Shown piece after piece: positions 49,380 to 60,280 of a stretch of 64,000 nucleotides of DNA (position 1 is its first letter; every line of letters starts with the position of its first letter). The stretch is from Sipunculus nudus (taxonomy: Eukaryota; Annelida; Sipuncula; Golfingiida; Sipunculidae): NCBI GenBank assembly GCA_026874595.1, contig CM049307.1:75616643-75680642 (forward strand). Direction: 5' to 3'. The position numbers were made by a program, and so were the translations under genes. Below the pieces are notes generated by a model that was not told the DNA's origin, did no database searches, and was given only the letters and a program-made list of their open reading frames with translations.

Positions 49380-50605
49380 CAGTGGAACCCCGCCTTGCGA
49401 CCACCCCACAATTGCGACCACCCCACAATTACGACCATTTTGCTTGGTCCCGAATTTTTTTTAGTTTATTTATGTTTAAAAATGACTCAAAATTACGACC
49501 ACCCCTGAATTCAGAATTACGACCAGATTTCCTGGCCCCAGCGCTAATACGACCCCGCTAATGCGACCACCGCCGAGAAGTACTGAAACAACATTTGTCA
49601 CGAGTCAATGGCTGCGTCTTGTCACAGGCGCCTTAACGAAATATCAAAGCGGGTAACAAGGTTTCTTAACCCGAGTGTTAATCTGGTCCCGCATATCTTC
49701 CCGACTCGGTGTCTTCGCTAAGACTCGTTGAGGTGTAGGTTATAGATCAAAGAGGGTAACCACCGGCCTGATTACTTAACGAGCCGGTCTGACCTGGGGT
49801 CAGATGCTTATTGCCCCTCAGTGATCACCTTTATTACAGCTACCCTAAGTGTGGGGTTGCAGGCTTAATATTTCAACTCATCACATATTGTTCGATCCTA
49901 ATTGGTAAAATTAACGACCTAGTTAATCCTAAATGTGTTCATACCTTACTGACACTGAGTATTGAGCAGTCAGTAAAATTTATAAATAAAGCTTGCATCG
50001 GGGGAAAATCCCTCACATTAATTTGCCTTTTCTGATAGATCGTTGTCAGTTTATTTCTCTACTGGTTAAGTTTGCATTTAAATTGTTTGCTGTTAGGCAA
50101 CCATGCCTCTGAAAGAGCTCTCCTTGAAGGATAAAGTAGCGTTAATCAAGGCGGCAACACCACGCGCAGTCAGCACCAAATGGCTCAGCAGTTTAGCGTC
50201 GGGAAAGCTCAAGTGCACGCAATATATACTTAAGCGGAAGGCTAAATATATGACAGCCACGTATTATGTTCAATATGCATTTAGTAGGTTGTAATCGTAT
50301 TGCCTTAGTGTTATTATTTGTTCATCATTAGTCACTACGTATGTGTACATGTGTATTAATTTTCATCATGAATAAATATGTTCAGCTACACACACACACA
50401 CACAAAAATCATAATAAGGGTCCCCCGCTAGGTAAAATATTTTGTTAAAGTTCACATTAAAGATATGCAATAGATAAACTCTGATACCCATTAAATATCA
50501 GCGTGTTATATGCGACCACGGTAAGAGTTTCGAAAATACGACCACCCCCAAATTACGACCACTTTGCTCAGTCCCCAGGGTGGTCGTAATTGTGGGGTTC
50601 CACTG
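49380..50605 (+). mobile_element. Pogo/Tigger-like deletion derivative
   Basis: Ends CAGTGGAACCCC and GGGGTTCCACTG with subterminal AATTACGACCAC repeats in both orientations. TA on both sides (49378-49379, 50606-50607). 1.23 kb, much shorter than a full pogo element. Holds only the start of a transposase gene. Confidence 0.85.
50103..50294 (+). pseudogene. Pogo transposase N-terminal fragment (CENP-B-type HTH)
   Basis: 63 codons with a good ATG: MPLKELSLKDKVALIKAA, then STKWLSSLASGKLKCTQYIL. This matches the pattern of CENP-B N-terminal helix-turn-helix domains in pogo/Tigger transposases (LSLxEKxxVI, KTQVxxIL). It ends in a stop soon after the HTH. No DDE catalytic domain follows. Confidence 0.65.
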
Positions 50606-50610
50606 TATAT

Positions 50611-50990
50611 GAATTTAGGTGTCGCCACCTGTCTTGTGTATGAGAAAGCATATCCGAGATGGAAGGACATGCAAAATTTAAGGCCGCAACATTGAGTGAC
50701 TCCTAGGATAAATGTGATTTTTACCAAAAACAGACCTGTAGATGGAAGCTTGATAAAATTGATTGTAGGTGGCGCCACCAGTTTTGTATACAAGATAAAC
50801 CCTTCCAAGATCTATTAACATTCAAATTTTCAGGCAGATACATCAAACCACTCATGAGATAAAAACTTGGATGTATTCTGCAAATACGCGATTGTAGGTG
50901 GCGTCTCCAGTCCTGGTGCAAGAAATCTACCCAAGATGGCATCTATACATTTAAAATTTCAGGCCAAAACGCCAAACAACTCCCGAGAAT
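50611..50990 (-). mobile_element. GGCGCC-palindrome modules, minus orientation
   Basis: Degenerate inverted copy: GGTGTCGCCACC at about 50620, GGTGGCGCCACC at about 50769 and a decayed GGTGGCGTCTCC at about 50898. The spacing keeps the 149/129 alternation. Confidence 0.7.
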
Positions 50991-51361
50991 GTCTGATTTT
51001 TGCCAAAAATCACGCGAAGATGGACATCAGACAAAAATACAATTACAAGTTAATTACCGTTAAGTGCTATGCTTGCATTGTGCTGTTTGTCTGCTGTTTT
51101 CCTAAGTTTTTCTACGAGGCAGCTTATTATGCCATTTATTTTTAAGTGTGGAAGAGTCACTGATAGGGCTATTTAGGTCAAGATTGTAATGTTACCTTTA
51201 AATGAGCCAACCTTAGGCTTAATATCCAGAATTTTGTTTAGAACTACTTTATCGTTTACCCTTCTCATTTAATGTCAATGTCATTGCATGTATAACACAA
51301 ACTTTCTTTAGTAGCCCCAAGCAGCGTTAAGGAGACAGACATCTACATGACAAGTAGATTT

Positions 51362-51840
51362 TTTAGCTCAGCTGACTGTAAGTAAGCTCTAAGCTATAGC
51401 AATAAGTCTGCGTCCGTCGTCCATCCGTCTGTTAGACTGGCACGTTTTAAAACTATGAATCTTGAATTTGGCATACCACCAGATATCCCTAAGTTCTCCT
51501 ACCGAACTCAAAATTGGGACCTAGTTCCTGGGAGAAATTAAACAAAAACCTCCATTTTCTTCATTACTGCCCAATATCAAAACCACTTATTTTATTTTGT
51601 TCATATTTGCCATATATGGGCCTCAATATATTTTTACGTAAATTCTCGAAATAAGGACAATATATCGTGTATTTTGAAGGAGTTATTGACCAGAACATAA
51701 ATTACCTTGTCTAAAAAGCATTATAGATATTTATTACGTAACATGGAAACTCCTGAAGGTAGATTTTCTTTTCGAGCATATAAATATATTTAATTTTCCC
51801 CCGCCGTCGGCGCTGAAAGAAAATCCTTTATCAGAACAGG
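51362..51840 (+). mobile_element. CAGCTGA-type dispersed repeat, 5' fragment
   Basis: TTTTTTAGCTCAGCTGACTG, then GTCCGTCGTCCATCCGTCTG and the module seen at 4500-4700. The far end is missing. Confidence 0.65.
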
Positions 51841-52041
51841 TATGAAGACGTGGACATTATATATATATGGCCCGCGAGAATGTATGTAATAATTGTATGT
51901 GAAGTTTAAATGTCTTGCACTATAGCGAACATAATATCCGGGAAATGCAAATATTGTGATTTTACATAAAACGTATGAAATATGTATATGTGTGACCTTT
52001 GTAATTAAAAGAGCTTAAATTAAAAATAAAAAATATCTTAA

Positions 52042-52533
52042 AGGGACATAATCAGGAGCGATATTAGGCCTACTATTTCGCAATTTCAGTTCAGTTTTGC
52101 TTTATACAAAAGTTCCCTAGCAGAACCCTCCCAGCACGCAGTCTCATTTCCTTGCTGTTATATGGCTCTGCTTGTTGGTAAACACATACACGTGTGTCTG
52201 TTTACCATAACAAAGCCGCGTGACCGGAGGTCCGATTAAGAGGGGCAACACACGGTGTTTCAGCCAGCGGGATCATGTATTAAATGTATATTTTTTTACC
52301 TAGTCAGTCAGGGCATCTCCTGATTGACATGTGTTGTGGCTCCGCGCTGCACACGCCCCCACGCACTGTGTCTATGTTGACACCTGCGATCGCGCCCGGT
52401 TCACTGTTTTTAACACTTTACTGGAGTAATAAAACGGCTTCAAGGCAATATTTTGGCAGGTACAGATTTATTTTAAAGGGGAGAAGCTATTTTTCGTGTT
52501 AACTCAACATGCTTTATAGGTGATTGGGCCCCT
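52042..52533. mobile_element. TTAA-flanked MITE, copy 1
   Basis: AGGGACATAATCAG at the left, complement of AGGGGCCCAATCAC at the right, flanked by TTAA (52038-52041, 52534-52537). TTAA duplications are typical of piggyBac-type transposition. 492 bp, no ORF. Confidence 0.65.
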
Positions 52534-53308
52534 TTAATGAAAGCTTCGACCAATTGTTTCTCTTGTTGGAAATCACTAAGGAATACAGAGCTAGAGACTG
52601 TTTTAAAACGCCTAATTTGTTAAAACAGGTACACATTTTGATCATAAATTCATCATATAACGTAGAAAAAAACGGTATCAAAAGTATTGAATCAGAATAA
52701 TATACTTGAGAGGACTGGAATATTGGTATCACATTTACAACACTAAGCAGTACAAAAACATACAGAGACTGGCATATGCAGTACTTATTAAATGAATAAA
52801 TCTTTTTTAAGCGATTGACCTTTTAATATTATATACAAGTGCTTTTGATGTCTATTATCATCCATATGAATTACTTTTTGTCCAGTGTTTTATACAACGG
52901 TCTGCATATGTAGCAGAAATTTGCTAAATGTTGAAATTTGCCACAATCACCTCAAACCGCTGCATTTAGAGTAATACTATTTACATTCCGAAACATACAA
53001 ACTTGTACTGAACTTCCTCTTAATTTCAGTTAAAGAATGGGCCCACATCTCACATCCGTACATTAAAATGTATACAATCAAATAGATTGATAATATCAAA
53101 TACTATCATACATTACAATGAATATTATCAAATAGATTAAAAAGACATTTTACTGATACATTCCTATAACTTTTATTAAATATCATGTAATACTTATATT
53201 TAGGCCTATATATGTCTTTTGTATGCCTGCATAGTTTGTTGTTAATATGGCCTATATATAGTTCATATGAGAGGCCTAGCCTGGAAGTGAAAATTATCCC
53301 AAGGAAGT

Positions 53309-53510
53309 CAGGGGCGGATCCAGGAATTAGGAAAAGGAAGGCCTCAACCCAGGAGGATGCATTACAAACCCCCCCCCCCCCCAAATATACCCCAGGTCCG
53401 GAAGAGGGGGGTTCAGGCCGTAAAAATTGGTCTGATGCCCTGAAAAAAGGTTGCGGCGGTTCGAAATGCGGGGGCCGGACCCCCTGGACCCCTCTCTGGA
53501 TGCGCTTCTA
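53309..53510. mobile_element. GGCGGATCC MITE, copy 1
   Basis: Begins CAGGGGCGGATCCAGGA and ends CTCTGGATGCGCTTCTA, an inverted pair. Inside are GGTTCAGGCCG, a poly-C run and CCCCTGGACCCC. Shares its ends and inner phrases with the copy at 59206. Confidence 0.75.
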
Positions 53511-53935
53511 GCATTTTTAATTTACAGTGAGAAACTTCATTCAATTTTTGATTGAATAATCATTATTCATTATTCTTTAGTTTACCACCTCATCCGAACA
53601 ATTACTGGTTTGTCCGTATTTTATTTTTGGTCGCTATTTCACACAAAAGTCCTGAAGATGATCTCCCTAACGAATCTCGAAAATTAATAATTTTTCAGCA
53701 AACATCAAGGTGACAATATTAGGTAAATCCTCATTAATAAAAACTCTCTTGAAAACAAGACGTATTCAAACTATTAAAATATTCATCAATAAATACAGTA
53801 AAAAAGAAGGTAACTTTCACTTACCATATATATAGTGCTTTGTCTTGTATCAACTGAACAGGAGAAATGACTTTGTAATTTCCTTTGAAATGACACATGC
53901 TTGCACTTTGGAGTACAAAGATCCAATAACTTTAA

Positions 53936-54392
53936 AGGTGCCTATTCACCTACCTTTTGAAAAAAAAATTATGTAATTTTCTGTGACTTCCTCTGTGTAT
54001 ATATATAAATAATCTAAGCTTATAAGGGTAATTCTGGTTATGAAAAGTTCTTATAACGCGAAGGATGTATGGATTTGTTTATCAACAACGCGTTTGTAAA
54101 CACAGCTTTGATGACAAACGGGAAAAACATGTAACCTAAGGTGGTAGGTTGCATATATGCGGAGGTAGAAAGGTCACATGTTGCAAAACGCATTTTGCAC
54201 AGCTCTGACTTATCTGACTTGAAGCCAAATGCCCTTGTTGAATTTGGTTAAATTATTTTGCTGGGCCCCCACATATAAGCACCTTGATATAAATAAAACA
54301 AGCAGCCTGTGTCCGGTGATATCCACGTTTTCAGACCCATTTTTATAAAAGCTACAAGGGATTACCTTTAGTTTATAAATGATCGGGCCCCT
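53936..54392. mobile_element. TTAA-flanked MITE, copy 2
   Basis: AGGTGCCTATTCACC at the left, complement of AGGGGCCCGATCATT at the right, flanked by TTAA (53932-53935, 54393-54396). Same end sequence as the element at 52042. 457 bp, non-coding. Lies 280 bp upstream of the dehydrogenase start. Confidence 0.65.
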
Positions 54393-54670
54393 TTAAGTAT
54401 CTTACCATTTATGTTTTGTTTGTACAGTGTATTCCATTATAACTCGCGTTATACCGAGTCAAAAGCTTAGATAGCAGACAACAGAAATTAGAAAGACCAC
54501 AGGGTGATAGAATGTAGGCCGACGTATTGTAGGCCTTTATCTGCAGTAGTTGCAAAATTGCACGCGAGATGTCGCCACTGCATAATAATTATGTTGACAA
54601 CCTGGTTTACCTTTGACCAGATACCGCTATGTGACCGAGCCAGGGCAGGGTGCAGCTGGACGTGGCCAAC

Positions 54671-54761
54671 ATGGGTGTTTTTACGAAGTTACTCTTAATT
54701 GCAATTGTACTTTTTGCAGTTTGGGTTGGATTTCAGATAAGAGAACCGCATTTCGATCCAA
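54671..54761 (+). CDS. HSD11B1-like exon 1, signal-anchor
   Basis: ATG codes for MGVFTKLLLIAIVLFAVWVG, then FQIREPHFDP and one A before donor GTAAGT. The spacing from the anchor to the Rossmann fold after splicing matches the family. Confidence 0.83.
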
Positions 54762-57700
54762 GTAAGTTGATGTATATCGCCTCTTGTGACAAACGGATTA
54801 GCAAGTGATTTAACTGATCAAGTATTCTTTTTAATTAGATTTGAAGTTAGAATTCAAGATCCCAAGAAAATCAGTTTTTATTGCTTGCCGGAAATCTTCG
54901 ATTTCCGCAAGCATATTGGTCAGTTGCGTATGTCTGTTTGTCTGTCTGTCTGTTTGTTTGTTTGTTTGTTTGTTTGTTTGTCACCACTCTCCTGGCCACA
55001 ATTTTGCCACAATAACCTTGAAACTTACAGGGATGTTCGAAAACGTAATTTCTAGGTGCCCTATTGTTTTTGGTCAACATTGCTCCAAGGTCAAGGGTCA
55101 AGGTCACGACAGGTATGGTTAACGGTTTTTGCACTATAACTTGGCCATAAATAGGCTTATCCACTTCTGCAATAGCTCATTTTTTTCGTCATCACCTGGC
55201 CTTTCTTTTGACATGTAGCTTACTTAAATTTGCCGTTACCATGGTTACATTTTTTGGGCAAAAATCATGGAAATTGGAAATAACACGACCATTTTTTGTA
55301 ACTTTGTCAATTTTTAAGCTACAGACGTCTGGTTTTGGTCATTATGTACCTTATGGGCAGCTTGACATGATAAAACTGAAAGTCTCGCCAAATCTCGCAC
55401 CATTTCTCGTCAAACGAGGGTCTTCGAGATTTCATTAAATATGACCTACAGGTTGCATTTTTTTAACAATGGCTTTGAAATTGATATATTTTGTGTTATT
55501 TATAAATATCTCGAAATCAGTTTTCCATTTTTTGGAAATAGCCACCAGGGGGCGTGGTACATGAAACACTGTAACATGTCATTTTTCTGCAATATCTCAA
55601 AAAATATTAAACGTGACACCATTTTTTTTGGTCGTATCTGAAACTAGGAACATTGGCTTATCTCTTCGCTCATGTTGCTTTGTGCTGCCGTTACCATGCT
55701 TACCAAATTTTGGGGTAAAACTTGACAATCTGAAAATTCGGAGTTTTCCAGATTCTATCTCTGTTGATATTTGCGATAGAAAGGTCTGGTTTTTGGCGTT
55801 AGACAGCATCCCTCTAGTTCTAAGCCGTTCAATCGCAAGTCTCGTCATATCTCGCACCGTTTCTCGTGAAACGAGAACACGTGACCATTCAAAGAAATGC
55901 CTATAATTCTGTCATTTTTCACGCTACAGACACATGGTTTGCAGCGCTGGATAGCGGCTGACACTCGCAGTCACATTCAGGGGTCACATTGTTAGTCTCG
56001 TCAAATCTCGCGCCCTTTTTCGCCATACCACGAAGACACTCGCCGTCGCCGCAAGTGGCGGCAGGGTCCTTACGGTGGGCGGCCGGCGTGTGCAGCGGTC
56101 CGTGACGGCCTCTCCGGGCCCCATCTATGATCATACATGTTGGAGGCACAGTCCATACTTTATTGCTTGCCGGAAATCTTCGATTTCCGCAAGCATATTG
56201 GTCAGTTGCGTATGTCTGTTTGTCTGTCTGTCTGTTTGTTTGTTGCTTGCCGGAATCAAAGATTTCGGCAAGCATATTGGTCAGTTGCGTATGTCTGTTT
56301 GTCTGTCTGTTTGTTTGTTTGTTTGTCACCACTCTCCTGGCCACAATTTTGCCACAATAACCTTGAAACTTACAGGGATGTTGGAAAACATAATTTCTAG
56401 GTGCCCTATTGTTTTTGGTTAAAATAGGTCAAAGGTCAAGGTCAAGGTCGTCAAAACTTCTCAAAACGTTTTTTTCTTCATATCTTTGTGACTATTTGTC
56501 GTATCTACTTCAACAATAGCTCATTTTAATCGTCATTCCAAGGCCTGTCATCTGGTGTGTAGCTGACCCAAATTTGCCGTAACCATGGTTACAATTTTTT
56601 TGGGAAAAGTCATGATATTCGAAAATAAGGGATCTTATTTTTCTAACTTTGTCAGTTTTAAAGCTAGAGTGATCTAGTTTTTTGCATCAGGTAGCATTCA
56701 ACGAGTACTACAAGATTTTATTACAAGTCTTGCAGTATCTCGTAAAATATCTCATGAATAGAGATATTTCGAGATTTCATTCATCTTGCGCCAAAGGCCA
56801 CATTATTGCAGGAATCTTTTTGAAACTGACATATCATAAGTCCTACACTAGTATCTCGAAATTGTTTTTTCATTTTTCGAATATGGCTGCTAGGGGGCGC
56901 TGCACACAACCCTCACACAGATATCATTACATTGGCCATATCTCTAAAACCCAAAGCCTCAATTACATAAACTATAGCTTATTTTTTCCCTATGAGTCTT
57001 CTCCATAAACTGATACTGTAATCTGGTCTCAATGTTGTGTCACTTTGTCATTGTGTCCGTCTGTTTGTCAGTTGTCCTCAAATTCGCCTGCTTGCTCTTG
57101 CGTCTCACATATAGCATTCTACAGGCCACAGTTTTGAAAGAATCCTTTTGAAACTATTACATCTTAAGTCTTACACTAATATCTCGAAACCAATTTTTCA
57201 TTTTCCGGATATGGCCGCTAGGGGGCGCTGAACTCGAACCTCTCCCAACATATCATGCTTTGGCAATATCTCCAAAACTATAAGCCTCAGTTACATAGAC
57301 TGTAGCTTTTTTCTTCCTTTGAGTCGTCTCCATAATCTGGAGTAGTCATCTGGACTCAATCTTGAGTCACTTTGTCAGTGTGTCCGTCTGTTTGTCAGTT
57401 GTCCTCCAATTCGCCTTCTTGCTGGTTCTTGTTTGTTTGTCACCACTCCCTTGGCCACAATTTTGCCACAATCACCTTGAAACTTACAGGGATGATGAAA
57501 AACATAATTTCTAGGTGCCCTATTGTTTTTGGTTAATATAGGTGAAAGGTCAAGGTCAAGGTCGTCAAAACTTCCCAAAACGTTTTTTTTTTCCATATCT
57601 GTGTGACTTTCAGTCGTATCTACTTCAACAATAGCTCATTTTAATCGTCATTCCAAGGCCTGTCATCTTGTGGGTAGCTGACTCAAATTTGCCGTAACCA

Positions 57701-60242
57701 TGGTTACAAATTTTGGGGTAAAAATCAGGATATTCGAAAATAAGGGGTCTTATTTTTCTAACTTTGTCAGTTTTAAAGCTAGAGTGATCTAGTTTCTTGC
57801 ATCAGGTAGCATTTAACTAGTACTATAAGATTTTATTACAAGTCTTGCAGTATCTCGTAAAATATCTCGTGAATAGAGATATTTCGAGATTTCATTCATC
57901 TTGCGCCAAAGGCCACATTATTGCAGGAATCTTTTTGAAACTAACATATCATAAGTCCTACACTAGTATCTCGAAATTGTTTTTTCATGTTTTGACTATG
58001 GCTGCTAGGGGGCGCTGCAAACGACCCTCACACACATATCATTACATTGGCCATATGTCTAAAACCCAAAGCCTCATATACATAAACTATAGCTTATTTT
58101 TTTTCTCTGAGTCTTCTCCATAAACTGATAATGTCATCTGGTCTCAATCCTGTGTCACTTTGTCAGTGTGTCCGTCTGTTTGTGAGTTGTCCTCAAATTC
58201 GCCTGCTTGCTCTTGCGTCTCACATATAGCATTCTACAGACCACAGTTTTGAAAGAATCCTTTTGAAACTATTACATCTTAAGTCTTACACTAATATCTC
58301 AAAACAGATTTTTCATTTCCCGGATATAGCCACTAGGGGGCGCTGCACTTTCACCTCCCCAACATATCATGTTTTGGCTATCTCTCCAAAATTATAAACC
58401 TTACCTACATGAACTATCGCTAATTTTGCTCTTCTTCACCTTCGGCGCTTTTGTCTGTAATCTGTTATCACAGATGTGTCAGTATGTCTGTCTGTTCGTC
58501 TTTTGTTGTCAGCTTTGTCTGCTTCCTCGTTGCTTTGTCTGATATGTCATTTTACAGGCCAAAACTTCTCAGCAAACGCTGAGGGTCATTCAATAATAGA
58601 AAACCCACAATATGTTCTGTCTGTCCGTCTGTCTGTCATTTCAACTTCCGGCAAGCGCTCGACCTCTGGTTGTCTAGTTTTACTTGTTTCTTTAACCTAT
58701 ATTACTTAATATATTTGCATCATTTAAGGGTCTACCCAAAGAAACGGTTATGTGTTGTGAAAATGTAATAACAAATCCAGAGTAGTACGACCAATGGCAC
58801 AGATGCAGTGCCGGGGAGGGGGGGGGGCATGAGGGGCTGCGAGCGGCATATGATGTATATGACGCGAAAACATTCTCTAATGGACTGTATGCTTCGGAGA
58901 TGTTTACAATGAGATCTAAAATCTGCAAACAGGCAGAGATCGGCGCACCCCTTTCGCGATCGAATGTCCGTGCAGGAAGGCTGGGTACGCATGTACTCGG
59001 CATCGTGCACTCGCTTGTGATAGTTCACTGATCACCTCGCGTAGCGAGCTAGACACTTCCATTTGCATCTTGTAACCACGAGATAAGATTACACTGCAGT
59101 ACATGTACTTGGTGATTGTTTGTCATTGCTGCATTTTTTGCTGATCATGTAAGCATTTCTGGCATAATGGTCGTGCGGGGGAAATTATAAAATGCATCTC
59201 GCATGCAGGGGCGGATCCAGGATTTAGGAAAAAAAAAAGGGGGGGGGGGGTCCAACCCAGGAGGACAAATGAAAACCCTAAAAAAAGGTCCTCAGGCCTG
59301 AAAAGGGGGGGGGGGGGGGTCCAGGCGGCAAAATTTTGTCTGAAGCCCTTAAAAGAACGTTTCTGATGAAAAAGGGTGGGGGGGGGGGGTCCGAACCCCC
59401 TGGACCCCCCCCTGGATCCGCTTCTGCGCATGTGTGTGTCTGTGTGCGTTTACATGAAACTGATTCCGTAGATACGATATAAATTAATTACAGCTATACT
59501 TTGATAAATGTATGAATGATAAAATCTTTGTTTCATTATTTTATCAATATGTTTCATGCTTTGGGTTTTAGGTGAACCAGGTATCCAAACCGTGGCAACA
59601 GCTGCTTAATTGTTAACTGTAATACATTTTTATAACTTGCTAATATTGATTATTTTTTATTATTAATTATTCTTAATGATTGACTATTAAATATTATCAT
59701 CGGTATTGTCATTACCATCGATATAGTCAGTTTTAATTTAGCATCACTGCTCCAACAGCTATACTATCAGTTAATAATAATCCTACTCTAGTTGCGAACG
59801 AGGACATGGTCATGTCCAGCGTTTCTCCAGCTTCTATACTAACATGTATCTTCTACACTATCATGTACCAATCATGCACCACAGATTGATTCCCTCCTCG
59901 AGTTTTGTGTTTGGAGACCTCTCCTATCGTATTTTCCTGCCCTTGTCAAAACTTGACCTTGCAAAATGTGAAACCGCTGATGGAGCTGTCATTTTGCCCA
60001 CACACTAAAACCCGGATATCAGAATTAATGGTATACCGCTAGTAATAACAATAATTCTACTATAACTCCCCGGTTCGAGCGTCGCCCAAGAAACGTATTC
60101 ATTCATGCATTTCTTATGAAGTCACAGCCCGTGCCCTTATGGAACCCCGACTGAATTTTCCCTTCCCATTATATCCAGGGCTTTAAATAATAATATATAA
60201 AAAAATTTATGATAATACCAATTAATTATTGTCACTGTATTA

Positions 60243-60280
<38 letters not shown>

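Noticed and set aside
56682..58123. Two similar plus-strand frames (about 90-108 codons)
   Set aside because: Both lie in the duplicated 1.1-kb repeat unit and carry no recognisable domain.
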